A stretch of 64,000 nucleotides of DNA from Lutjanus erythropterus (taxonomy: Eukaryota > Chordata > Actinopteri > Lutjaniformes > Lutjanidae), in the NCBI GenBank assembly GCA_020091685.1, contig CM034603.1, positions 16,206,596-16,270,595 of the forward strand, written 5' to 3'. The notes under the pieces are model-generated. The model had not been told where the DNA came from. It made no database searches and was given only the letters and a program-made list of their open reading frames with translations. How positions within the stretch are numbered: the stretch's first letter is position 1; the number at the start of each line of letters is the position of its first letter. This document shows positions 26,341-38,639 of this stretch, in pieces. The translations under genes were made by a program, and so were the position numbers.

Positions 26341-29300
26341 CTGTCATTTGTGGTATTGATTTATCTCCGACGATTTCCCTTTCAGAGGTAAAATTGCGTA
26401 AACATCTTGCCACATATGGTGCACATAAATTCCGAATTGACTCTGCAGTTACAGCAGACCTGCTGGTAATAGATCCCTATCAAAAATTCACTGTGCAAAA
26501 CCACCCAGCAAAACATGAAATGTATGGGTGGCATACCAATACTTTGAGCTGGCCTGATTTCAGCTCGAGCACTCCAAAAAAGCGCCGGTGAAGTGCATTC
26601 AGCATGTGTGGTAATAAGAGGACAAGCCAAGGAGATTGCCGGCTGCCTGAAACGTTATTAGAAGTAGAAAAAGACGCGGTGGCTGACAGTTGCTCAAACA
26701 GCAGGACAAAAGAGAAGCACTCACAGCTTGCATTAGATGATGGAAATCCACTAACTGTCCAGCCTGAATCAATCAAAGACTGTTGGAGATGTGTGGAGGG
26801 GGGTCAGCATAGGAGCCAAGGACGGCGGCGGTTATTTCATGAGGAAGCAAAGAGGATTTTGAGAGTTTTCTGCACAGTGACGCTGTGTGAGAGGATGTGA
26901 GTGTGCTTGCGACAGAGATTGGACCACTTAGGGTTTGCGATGTGTTTGTGCTTTTGTCTGTGAGTCGTAAGCAACTCAGAATCACATTAAATACAAAGTA
27001 GAGGGAAAAGTGCAGGAAGTGTTTAGGTGACATTGACACGCAGGAGGTGACTGCTTGAGAATTTGAGGTGCACATACAAGGGCAACAGGGCTGCACTGAA
27101 AGTACAAAGAACTGTTGGACTGCCAACATCTCATATCACTGCAAATAAACTCCTGTAACAGGGTTTATGATGTCTTAAAAAGTCTTCAGATCCAATAATC
27201 TGGCCTTAAAAATCTCAAGGTCTTCAAACTGCTTTATGTTTTTAAAGTTGCATTTTTCAGTCTTTTAAATGTATTTTGGAGAAACTACTAATCACAATCC
27301 AGCATCTACAAAATGAAACCAACATGGAACTAATAAACATGAATGCAAGCTGTGCAGCCTGGTCAGAACTGATCTGAGTACATCCAGGTAATGTGTAACA
27401 TTTAGAGTGGATATGCTCTGCACTTTGGACACGGTAGCTAAATATCAGTCATAAAATCATATCTTTTGTAGGTTTTGTGTTTTCAAATATAATTCATACA
27501 TTTCCAGCAAACCCTGCTTGGTGTTTCTGTGACTATCTCAGCCAAAGTTGCCTCAAAGTAAATAAACACATTAATCATAGAGCTTCTTTTATATTCATGC
27601 TTATTGTACTTGCCATCTGTTTGTAGTACTGTATTTTCTCACTGCATTAAGATGTTCATATCTTGCTTTTTTTTAAACCTCTAGATCAGTGGTTCTCAAA
27701 CTTTCTGGCCACAAAGCACACAGAAGGGCAAGCCGAAATCTCAAGGTACACCTGTATTTACATCCATATGGAATAGCCTCTATAACCAACCTAACCAGAG
27801 GAGGCAGTGAGTACTAGTCCATCAGAGGCAGAGTACAGGTGGGGGGAAAAAAAAGTAAGTGTCAAGTATTCAAGGCCTTTGATGTGTCACACTTCAATAA
27901 TTCCCACCATCCAGCAATTGCACAAATCAAAAAAAGAACTTTTTTTATGGGTTGTGTCACAGTATCTATCAATTTAACGACCTTTGCAGTAAAATATTTT
28001 TACACAATCTATTTCATATGTGGGAGACTTTTAGAAAATATGAAAAACATTGTTTTGCTTTGTTCTACCTCCGCTATGGATATCTCAAGATTATGGATGC
28101 CTTCCCACCAGCTTGTAATGACATTCCAATCAGCCTCCGCTGTTAGCACGCAAACATGTTAAATAAGATCTTAATACTGTAATACCTTTATCTATATAGC
28201 ACTTTGTATAGTCTTTTTTATAAAGGCAATAGGAACAGTTAAAATATCATAAAAACAAAACATAATAAAAATTTAAAATCAATAAAAATCAAGGGGGGAG
28301 TATCAAATACCAGGTCATCTTTAGTTTTAAGGTTTGACTGAGTGATGACCCGGCTCGTTGGAGAAGGTAACCCTCTATCAGAGTTAACATCCAGTGTGAA
28401 AGATTTACAGGGATTTATGAGCAGAATGTGGCAGAAATTGAATATAATATTCATAAGTGTTTTCATTATGTTCATTCATTCTTTCATTGTTATTTGATCC
28501 CATAGGCATACAACAATTTATCCAAGACAGTCTAATGTTGCTGTTTGACAGCTTCAGACTACACCAAATAAATAAAAACACTCTGTCTAAAAGCATCCAT
28601 AGTTTCTGACTCTGGGGAAGTTGGGAAAAAAATCTTAATATTTTATCTCTGAAATACCTCTTTAACCAAATCACACACATTTGGGGTACTCTATATGATC
28701 TCCTTTTGATAACTAATGTATTTTTTTTTTCATTTCCATTCATTGAGCCTCTCCTGAAACTCTCTGTAGACCCCCTGCAGAGGCCCGCTTCCCACCGAGT
28801 CCCCTTCAGGGCCCTCTGAGTTATATATATTCTGGAACGTAACCCTCTATGAGCCTTAAAAAGGATTTTAAAACCAGTGAGATGTGTTTTCTCCTGTTGG
28901 ACATGGTAAAAAGTCTGGCTGCAACATTTTGAATTTTATTGAGAGTTTGCTGTGTGCAAGAGAGGACATGCAAGACAAGGTGGTGAACATCAGCATGTTA
29001 GCACTGACACTGTTAGCATGCTGACTAGCTTAAAACACCGCTGTACCTGCAGCCTCACAGCTGCTAACATGACTGTAGTCTCTTGATCTTGTTTTGATCT
29101 CTAAGGACGTGTACCAGGTGATCAGCAGGGTTGGGTCAGATTATCTTGAAATGTACTCAGTTTCTGAATACACCTAACAGGGCATTTTTTCTAATTAGTA
29201 TTGTAATTTATTGGATTACAAAAAAGTAATGTAAATAGTTTTGCATTACTTTCTTCAAAACCAAACACTGAAAATGTTGGACGTCATTCTAAAAAATGGA

Positions 29301-29520
29301 CCCTGCCACAAAAATCTGAGTTCCATCAACATACTTATGCATTTAGCATATTTAGTATTTATAGATGGTCAAATCAAAGGACCTTAACAAAATCAGTATT
29401 CTGTAACGTGGGATGCTGTTTCTTTTGTGTAATTTTTTTGTCGGTGCTGTTTTTCAGCCAAGGGCCCCATGGAGGACTTTTACATAACTTAAACTCACAC
29501 ACTCCAAATGTTCATCTACC
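26341..29520. other. Intergenic, proximal to lig1
   Basis: No gene found. A CAGTGGTTCTCAAACT sequence at 27697-27712 matches the terminal repeat of vertebrate hAT-type elements, but no partner end was found. Near 28175-28215 'tttatctatatagcactttgtatag' resembles a fish LINE/SINE 3' tail. Near 29125-29300 there is a 'ggttgggtcagatta ... ttggattacaaaaaagtaatg' repeat. Confidence 0.55.
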
Positions 29521-29586
29521 CTTTTCAGTGTAAATAAAAGAGAATGATTGTTCGTAATGAATCAAATAAGGAGCAAGGGATAATGG

Positions 29587-29679
29587 ACAGTGAGCAGGTC
29601 ATTATTGTAAAATAAACCCCAACAGGGTCTTGAATTACCCTGAAGGGGTTTATGTAATTAATAATGACCTGCTCACTGT
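29587..29679. repeat. Long hairpin: 20-bp perfect stem, core of a MITE
   Basis: The 20 bases at 29587-29606 are the exact reverse complement of 29660-29679. The stem continues imperfectly inward (ATAAACCCC at 29612-29620 pairs with GGGGTTTAT at 29645-29653). CCAATCAGAATCAAGTATT at 29758-29776 is a phrase of common fish MITEs, so the hairpin is probably the heart of one. The right-hand 20-mer recurs exactly at 62421-62440. Confidence 0.8.
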
Positions 29680-29699
29680 ACATCATGTTCATGGCCTGT

Positions 29700-31640
29700 T
29701 CTTCATAGCAACCGTCTCCTATAAAGGAAAAAACACACCTTAGAATACTGCAACTGACCAATCAGAATCAAGTATTTAATCGAGTATTTAAAGTCATGCA
29801 ATAAAAACAAAGACACCATTGACAAAACTGGCAACCTCAGAGGAGAAACTTATGTCGGGCACACTTTTTATGAGTTAATACATATTGGTTATCATGAAGA
29901 AGAAGTTCCATCATTTTAGAGATGTAATCATAAACTGTGACAATTTAACTACAGTATAACTACAAGTAAACATTTTTCAAATGTAATCTAGGGTGATTAT
30001 AGTTTTATTTTTGTAATTTGATTCTGGGATCCAGTTTACATATAATCCATTTCCATCCATGGTGATCAGTAATACATTACTCCACACTTGTTGCAGCAGA
30101 TGGCTGACCACCAAAGTCTGGTTCTGATCAAGATTTGTGCCTGTTAAAATGATGCGTTTCCTCCCCACTGTCACCTTGTGCTTGCTCTTCATGGGAACTA
30201 TTGTGTCTCTGTAAATATTTTAGAGTATACAGTCTAGACCTGCTCTGTGTGAAAAGTGCCCTTAGATTGGGTTTTGAATTGCTACTATACAAATAAATTG
30301 ACAGTGCAGCAGTAGGAGGTTGTGCTGCACACAATGTAAAGAAGGAAATATATCACAAGCGTTAGTAGGTTGGCATTCTTGTGGCTGCAAGGAGGCATCA
30401 AGTATGCAATTTTACATCACATGCCTAAGATTTTGCCACTCAGTGGTGACTCAGTCTGCATGTGGCATACTATTGTCCCTGTGTTCACATGCAGAGTGGT
30501 CCGTATTTCCTATACTGAGAGCTTCTAAGGTCACTGTTTGTTATGCCGTCTCGATATGCAAGTATGCACACTGCCCGACTGCTGGTTGCTTATTATTTGT
30601 GTGTGTGGGCTGTGTCCTGTGTCTGCTGAAGGGGAGTTTGAGAAGGACACCATTGTGGTGGTATAATCATGGAAATTGGCCTGAAAATGCCCTTTTCGTC
30701 TGCCTCTGCTGTTTATCTGTACCATACTCTTATTTTTTCATCAGTTTTCATTCACTTCCAGCCCCTCGTGAAGATTTTAATGTGTTTTTCCTTTTTCTCT
30801 TGTTTGCACTTTAAATACATCTTCTCCTGCACACTACTCTGGGTCCATCTGACACTTATCTTGAATATCATCATCACATCTCTGCTATTTTTTTGAATAA
30901 AAACAAGGGAATTGATGGTGTTACTAAAATCTGAATTTCAAATGCCAGTCGTCAGCAGTACTGTTGCTTTAGAAGTGGGCTTGAAACAGCGAGTGTGAGG
31001 AATGGAAAAGGCCCTAATGGAAATCAAACAGGCAACAGAGCATGAAATATTGAAAATGCAAATATGTAATGAATTCAATTCCATATTGTGTGTGCTGTAT
31101 GATCCTGGCTTTTGTTGTGAATTACTCTGAAGGTTGACTGTGGTGAGCGTTGTCTCTGCCTAATTTGTATACGTGTGATAGTGTAAGTGGAGAAAAGGCA
31201 TGAAAGTCTCTGAATTGTTGTTTTGAGTGTAAGTGCCTGCACGCCAAGACATTTCTGTATTTGTGTCCTCTTTTGTGTGCATGTGAAAGGGGTTGTTTTT
31301 AACATCTCTGTGGGGAAAAAAAGAGTGCGTGCCTGGTTAACTGGCCGTGTTTGTGTGTGTGTGTTATGTGTCACTGATGTTTACGAAGGGGGGCAGCTGG
31401 CGCACATCACACGCCTGCAGGGCATTGCAGCACAGCGGACTCCATCTCCACTGAGGTCGTAGCCCATGTTCAAACAGCTGTGCTGTTAGTTCACATCAAG
31501 TCACCCGTTCACACCAGGTCCCGTAGGGGAAGCTGCAGTCGCAAACCTACCTGCTCGCTGCCTCGGCTGAACTGTGCTTCACTACATGTTAAGAAACAGC
31601 TGGGGGGTGTGGAGCATCATTGAAAAGAAATGCCCTCCAA
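29700..31640. other. Intergenic, no gene recognised
   Basis: AT-rich unique-looking sequence. An open frame of 164 codons at 30320-30814 has no recognisable domain and no splice or promoter context, so it is not called as a gene. Confidence 0.6.
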
Positions 31641-31859
31641 AATAGAGTTGGCAAAAGTACACATTCTTTTTTTCTCAAGTAGAAGCACAGATACTTGTGT
31701 AAAAAAAAAGACCATAGTAAAAAAAAAGTATAGATTCAACTTTGTTAGTCAAGTAAAAGTGAAAACTTAAGGCTCTGAAATGTATTCAGAGGAAAAAGAT
31801 AAAACATTTCTACCAGCTGTTTTCTGTGCAAAGCCAACTGAACCTCAGTGTTTCTCTGC

Positions 31860-32345
31860 ATTTAAGTCTCCCTCTGTCTGTTTCATCGTTATGTCTTCTT
31901 TGTCTTGTTACAACTTTTTCATCTTTTCTCTTATGTCTTTCACTTCATTTTTGTTATTTTCTTCATGTTACTTTTTTTTTTTAACAGAATTTTTGTCATG
32001 TCTTTTGTCATTTTGTTGATCTTGATACATATTGTTTTTGTCTTATGGCTTTTTTTTTTTGCCTTTTCCGTTTTTTATGCCTTTTTCAACTTATGGCTTT
32101 TTTTTTGTTCTTATATGTCTTTTTCGTCTTTGGTCTTGTTACATTTTTAACACCAATTTTTGTTGTTTACATGATGTTATATCCAATGTAATTTTCGTCG
32201 TGTTACGTCTTCTAATTTTTGTCTCATGTCCTTTTTGTCTTGTTACATCTTTTACATTATTTTTTCTTTGTTTTTTTCGTCAGGTTACGTATTCTTACAC
32301 CATTTTTGTCTCAACATAGTTTTAATCATTCCATGTTTTTTAGAT
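31860..32345. repeat. T-rich degenerate tandem array (gtcttgttacatctttt-like units)
   Basis: Loose repeats of phrases such as GTCTTGTTACATCTTTT, TTTTTGTCTTATG and TTTTCGTC recur every few tens of bases, and resume after the SINE at about 32530-32700. Units have diverged too far to fix a period by eye. Strong strand bias (T over A, with G and few C). Confidence 0.6.
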
Positions 32346-32400
32346 TAGTTTTTGGTGCTTTTTGCCTTTTGTCTTTGATAGTGTCAGCTGAAGATATGAA

Positions 32401-32530
32401 AGGAAAGAGGGCAGGGAGAGGGGATGACATGCAGCAAATGGGTCGTAGGCGGGAGTCAAACTGGTGGCCGCTGCAGAGGACTAATAGCCTCAGTACATGG
32501 GGCTCACGCTCTACCAACTGAGCATATTAG
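32401..32530 (-). mobile_element. tRNA-derived SINE fragment
   Basis: Read on the minus strand, it begins with GCTCAGTTGGTAGAGCGTG (32505-32523), a tRNA D-arm and A-box sequence. About 40 bases later comes AGTTTGACTCCCGCC, a decayed B box (consensus GGTTCGANTCC), then a tail ending GCTGCATGTCATCCCC. This is a widespread tRNA-like repeat of fish genomes. It is not a functional tRNA gene: no acceptor stem pairs around it. Confidence 0.65.
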
Positions 32531-33025
32531 ATCTTTTATGTAATTTTAATCTTGTTACTTCAATTACGTAATTTCTCTTTGGTTATGTCTTTTTCATCTT
32601 GTGTCTTTTACATCGTTGTCATCTTGGTACATCTAACACAGTTTTCGTCCTGTTACATCTTTTTCATCTTGTTAAGTTGCTTTTGTCTTGTTGTGCCTTT
32701 GTGCATGATGTGTTTCGATGGAAACATCAAGGAATCATCTTGTCTATGTTTTATTGTCCCATCCATTTAGGTTGAAATCTGTGTTGGTGTTGGGAAGGCG
32801 GCATGCAATGGTCCAAAATATAAATAATCAATAACTGATTTGAGTAATTGAATTCCGCTTAAATGCATTAAAACTAAAGTAACAAATCAGTTTTGAAAAG
32901 TAAGGAGCAGAAAGTACAGATATTTGTGTTAAAATGTAGTAAGTAAAAGGAAAAAAGTTCTGAGAAAGATAAATACTTTAAGTACAGTAACTAAGAATTT
33001 GTACTTAGTTACTTCCCACCTCTAC

Positions 33026-36000
33026 TCAAAACTGATCTCTGCTGTTGTGACAGATGAAAAGGAAAGCTGAAGACAGCTTTTCTGTGCTGAAACTCTCAGC
33101 TTTGTTCCTCTTTAAAGTTTTAGGAACTGTCCCCTAAAGCAGCGTTATGGATTACTAACTGCAAAGAAAAAACGGGGGCATCTATAAAAAAAAAAAAAAA
33201 AATGCCAGGTTTCACCTTTCTCTGTCCTTTTGTGCCCCTCTCTTCTTCCCCCACCCCATTCTCCCACATAAGCTATCTGTCTTTTTCACAATACCCCTTT
33301 CTCCACCCTGAGAACAATGCGTTTGTTCTCCTCCACCTCCTCCTCCTCCCCATCCCTCCATCCCTTTCTATCCCTCCATCCATTTGTTTGTTGCTCTCTG
33401 TGACATCTCTGCCATGCCAGGCTATGAGGGAGAGAGGGAGGGACAGGCCCTGCCATTGTCCCTGGCCGAACCCACAGAATATCAATAGTGTTTTTCTTGA
33501 GCAGGAGCGCCAAGCGTTGGCCAGTAACCTTTCGGATTTGATGATGTCAGGCCCCCGCTTTTTTGGGCCCTTTATATGATTTCCCTCGTCCTCCAGTCTC
33601 CACTCTAACAGGGTCTTAGGTCCTCAGCATAAGAGACAGTACAGGATTGTGCGCGCTGTGTGACTCATCAGGGCACTTCATCAGCTCAGTTTAACCAGAA
33701 CAAGTTGTGTGCAACTGAGCCAACGGGTCCTCCAAGTTAAATGAGAAAATGAAGCGTTTATAAATGTCCTCCAGAGCGCCCGCCTATCGGGAGGCTATCA
33801 CTCAAAGTGCCTTCAAAAGCTGTTAAAACTCACCATCGCAGCATAGAAACAGTGTTGTCTGACTGTCCATTGGTTAAGCATTGGTCAGGTTGAAGTGAGG
33901 CACAGGTGCTTTGAGGTAAATACAAACATTGTGTAGTGATCATGGGCTCTTGTTAAAATCCATCTGTGCAGGTCACTCTTGGGCTCGCTGAGATCAATAA
34001 ACACTTGTGTTTGCTTGAGAAAATTGTAATGCTCAGATACAGTTTATTTACTTGCTCCTTGCTTTTATAATTGCATAAAAATAATGAATATAAACTAAAT
34101 GGTATTTCTACTAAACTGTTACGGTACAGAAAACATGCAAAATAAGCAAGAAAGCAAGACATGTGCAAGTTGCACAAGCCCTGAAGATTGCATGCTTTTC
34201 CAGTCAGCCAAACACTAAACTGCAGGATCTTTCTGTTCAGGGCCACCACACACACACCACACACACAATATAATATGGCCAATATATAAATGAAGGAATA
34301 GGAATTAATACAAACTAAGGAACTGGCTCTTACACATGGGCGTGCTAATATTTGCTAATTAGCACAAAATACAAAGGACAGCTGAGGTTGATGGGAATGT
34401 CATTAGTTTTGCAGATATTTTGTCATAAATAAAACTAAAAGTTTAATGTATTTACACATACATAATCACCTACACACAAATAAATAAAGCACATAACCAA
34501 ACTAAACAAAACTAAAAGCAAAGAGAGAGAAATGGAAAAAGGCTAACCTACAGAAATTAGTTTTCAGCAGCCTCTTACAACAAACCACAATCGCCAGAGC
34601 ACAGTCACCTCTGGATTCAAAATGGGAACAGGAAACAGAAAAAAGGCCTTGATCATATCATCGGAACAGCTAGTGAACAGCTAGAATTGGGCCTCAACAA
34701 CTTTGATATACATGGGCCAGGCCATGCAAAGTCTAAGTCTTATTAATTATTAAAATTTAGTTTTTAACAACCCTAAACTGAAAGATTGATCTGCCAGTGG
34801 CACTAGATGAAAAGTCTGCCAACCACTAAAGTAGCGTGATTTATCCTCTTGAGACCAAGAATGCTTGTACAAACTTTGATGGCCATCAATCCAGACATCA
34901 AGTGATTCTGTATGTGACCAACCAATAGACTTATAGCATTACCATCCCTACAACCCTGCTGCTAGCATGACTAAAAACAAGTTGGTGAGGGTTAGGGACC
35001 ATGCAAATACTTGGTTAAGGTAATGAAGTATCATGGTCATAGTTAAAAGAAACCAACTGTTGGCTCAGGAAACATCTGGAGTCTTGCCAACTCTTAGTCA
35101 AAAATACCCTAAAAAGTTCTTGCTGGAACCTCAAAACACTTGGAAGAACATAGTCTAGTCGAGCAAAGTCTGATGTGAAAGGGTTACAAGCATAAAACAG
35201 ATAAATCCCGAGTTGCCTACAGAAATGAACTTAATTCAACTCCAGAAAGCTCTTTTTTTTATATGCTCTGTTGCTTGGGATAAGCCACCACTTTCTTTTC
35301 TGAAAGAACCTCCCACCGAGTCTGGAAACAATAGTGCCACAATGGAATATGCCTGACTTGAGGCAAATTTAAAGGTGTTATGTTTTAGATGCATGTAGCA
35401 ATATGCATTTCTGTTTTACCAGGAGGCCATATTTGGTTGTATTAGAGAATCTTCCTCTGGGCTTCCTCTGGGATATTTGCTGGAAACTTGGGGGACTACC
35501 ACTGTGCCTGACATTATTGTTTCTGCAGTCCCTTGCAGTATATTTGTTTAGAAACCCACTTAGTGCTTTAATACAGTTAAGTTAAGCATGTATGATACAA
35601 CATAACATGAGATGTAAATAGACTTATTCATCACACATCATCTTGCCATATGTCGCCACAACGCAACTTCGATTGCCACCATTTATTTCAAACAGTTATC
35701 CATTACATTTTGTTTGTTTCAACTCTTAATGTTCACACCCTTAGCAAGTGATGTTCAGGTGTGGTCTTGACTTTTGGATTTTCCAGTTTGATCCAAACCA
35801 AACAGAAACAATGCAGTAAAACAAAATGAGCCACAGTAGCACTTGCTATATGGTCTGTACAATGTAGAGGCATATGCCAAAGATCTGGCATGGAAGTTGG
35901 TTTCATGCACTGCTGAACAGCTGTCATAGGAATGAACAGAAGCCCGCCTCCAATGCTGTATCCAGTTCTCCTTAATACATCCATGGAAAGCACCCTTTAA

Positions 36001-37800
36001 TTCAAATTGGAATTTCTATTTTTTCAAAGTACCCTAACCCTAATCCTAGCTGTTCCATGATATTTCCATGTACCCCCCAAGCAACTGCTGTGTTGCCTCC
36101 TGGGATACAAATACCCCTCACTGAGGATCATTGTTCTATATGCTTGAGATAGTAAATGTATACAGAGGCTTTTGATATTTTAAGGCAGTTTCCTTTTCTA
36201 GATCTTTTTTTAGTCAGCAGGGTTTTAACCTGCGTCGTATTAGAAAACCTAGATGGCATAACACTGCTGTATTTATATTTAATCCTGCCTTCTAGCCTTA
36301 ACTTTTGACAGTTTTCTGGCCAATTGCTCGCCATGGCTCATTTGCCTTATTTGGTTATGGAAATGTTTCGCTTGATTATCCAACCCCTGCAGCAAAACTG
36401 TGAGCCGATCTAGTCGTTTACGAGACCACTTTATGATTGGTTTATGATGGCGGCGGTTGTTGTTCCCCACTTGTCAGCGCTTCACTTTGGCCCACACTGA
36501 GAGGCTTGTGCTTAAGGGGGTAAGACTGCAGTGCACTCCATTGGTTCATTGTTGACAGTCATTAGTCTTATGACCTTTGTGTGAACCAGCCTCTGTGGTG
36601 TGTATCTCCTCTGTCTCTCTTAGTCTTTTTTCCGTCTTGACCAGCAAGAAGCCCTCCAGCAGTCCAATCTCGAAGGCGCTCTCCATTCACAGAGAGAAGC
36701 CCTCCACATTTAGAAAAAGACATTCCCCTTCTGCACATCTGCCAGCCCGCCTTGTGATCACGGCTGCACTCAGAGCTGTGACAAACATACTCAACATTGC
36801 AGAAAAATTAGACATGGATGGAGCTGACAAGAGCCCCTAACATCTCCAGCTCGGGATGCTTTCCCAGACTCTGATTATCCCTGGTCTTTTGAATGTGCGT
36901 TTGGTATGTTTTTTCCCCCTGTCCCATTGGAAATAATTCTACGTCAAAGAAAATTACAATATCACAAGAAAATATGCTCTGTAAATTTGTACGGGTGTCT
37001 AATGACATGCCCCCACCAAATGCAACTGAGGCCACTGTCTCAACCCGTGAAAAGGAGCTTGATGAGTTATACAGGCAGACAGTTGAGATGGTTTCATTCA
37101 CACAGTGGCTGAAGCCTGCGGTACTTTGCGTATTCAGTCATCTCTAATAACACCAATTGATATGAAGCCTTGTCCACCTCAATATCACTAAAGTGCAGCT
37201 GAGGACTCATGTATAATTTAGTGAAAATCTCTAAATGGCTGTACAGTTCGAGTTTCTCTGTCTGTTTCTCCCTGGTACCTCTCTTCCACCTCTCCTCGCT
37301 GTATAATTTAGCTGCAGATAAGCTCTCCTCTCTCCTACATTAGTGTGCTATACCACTGCCAGCTGAAGGAATGGGAGGCCCTCGCTCTATATGTGATACA
37401 GTTTCTCCCTGCCAAGCTCAGCCATTGCTGCTGCTGCTACCGTCACTCGCTGCTGACGAGTTTGGTAGCTTGCCATGTTCTGCACCTGCCAGGCTCATAA
37501 AGAATCCCCCTGTTTCTCCGGGGCCTGAAGGCAGGATCTGCCATAATTGTTAAGGATGTCGCGATTTAGACATTCAAGCCAGAGCTTAGACAGTCGATGG
37601 CGCCAACAAGTTGGCAGATGGTCCATTTTGTTCGGCTGATCCGTCAGTGGGGTATTTGAGGTGTTAAGATGAATGAGCGGTTGCGATTTATCACAAGTGG
37701 CAAGAATTTATGCCGTGGTCTCAAATGTAAGCAAAAGTCGATCTGTCGCTAAACGCTCTGCTGCTGTCTCGGCCAAGAGCACTCGCTGAGATGGTTTTAC
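33026..37800. other. Intergenic, upstream of mpz; mostly unique sequence
   Basis: No gene recognised. 33230-33430 is CT-rich. About 33470-33640 and 37300-37800 are less AT-rich and free of recognised repeats, so they are possible regulatory or conserved noncoding DNA, unproven. A short CA run lies near 34248-34268. Confidence 0.5.
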
Positions 37801-37809
37801 ATACACTCT

Positions 37810-38630
37810 TAAAAGTAAAGGTGTTAACTAGAACCATAGACGAACCCTTTTTGGTTCCTCATAGAAACTTTTGTTATGTGTAAACCATTCATATAGCTCC
37901 ACTTCGTACCCATCATGAAGGGGTATAACTCTGTGAAGCATTCTACCCAGAAGAAACTTCCCACATTCTAAGGGTGCTACAAAGAACTCACTGACGGTAT
38001 TCCAGCAAGAACATTTTTAGACTCCAAAGGTTTTATCCAGAATCCTCCTAGGGTGTCCTACCAAGAACCTTATTATATTATGCCATCAAAAATCCTTGAC
38101 AAACCCTTTATTCAAAAAAGGGTGCTAACAAGAACTCATCCATGGTTTTTTTTAAGGGTTTCATCTAGAACCAATCAGAGAGTTCTACATATTCCTTTAT
38201 ATTATGGTGCAAAGAACCCTTTAGAACCCTTGATGGAAGAGTTATTCAAGGATTTCAACAATCCGTACCATGAACCGTTGATGAACCCTTTATTCAAAAG
38301 AGGTGCTAACAAGATCCTACCAAAGGGGTTCTACTGAGAACCCTTTATTTTCCAAGGGTTTGTCTGGAACCCACACAGGGGATTCTACCAAGAGGCCTTT
38401 TATGTCATGGTATGGAGAACCCATGGCAAACCCTCAACAAACAGTTCTTCAAGGATTTCAACAATGCTTGATGAACTGTTTCTTCCAAAGAAAGTTTTTT
38501 TTTGGATGAAAAGAGTTCTGAATGGAGCCCTTAGTCTTACAATGAACCGTTGATGGACCCTTTATTCAAAAATGGTTCTGAGTAGAACCTCAGCCCTTTT
38601 GGAACCCTTGTTTCTGAGAGTGCAGTAAAG
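37810..38630. repeat. Degenerate repeat field with GAACCC(TTT) motifs
   Basis: The hexamer GAACCC and its complement GGGTTC recur dozens of times. Longer phrases repeat: CCCTTTATTCAAAA at about 38105, 38286 and 38560; CAAGGATTTCAACAAT at 38247 and 38450 (203 bases apart); GGTGCTAACAAGA near 38120 and 38302. It resembles the AAAGGGTTCT-type arrays seen in teleosts. The open frames here come from the repeats. Confidence 0.75.
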
Positions 38631-38639
38631 CTGGGTAAG

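Larger units (their letters stand above)
31645..33025. mobile_element. Composite AGTAAAAGTA-type element
   Basis: The left end reads GAGTTGGCAAAAGTACACA. The right end reads AAATACTTTAAGTACAGTAAC and then TACTTAGTTACTTCCCACCTC. These are the inverted ends of a very common teleost repeat ('gaggtgggaagtaactaagta'). Its interior of about 1.4 kb is occupied by a T-rich degenerate tandem array and a tRNA-like SINE fragment. Confidence 0.55.

Noticed and set aside
26307..26900. Two open frames of 94 and 98 codons after lig1
   Set aside because: No recognisable protein, no splice or start context, and the first overlaps the lig1 polyadenylation region.
30320..30814. 164-codon open frame on the + strand in the intergenic region
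   Set aside because: Cysteine-rich but with no domain, signal, splice context or composition shift. The protein looks like translated noncoding DNA.
32401..32530. tRNA gene on the minus strand
   Set aside because: A and B boxes are recognisable but the acceptor stem does not form and the B box is mutated. It is a SINE-type relic.
36577..37147. Open frames of 84-97 codons on both strands upstream of mpz
   Set aside because: No family resemblance and similar length on both strands, as expected by chance.
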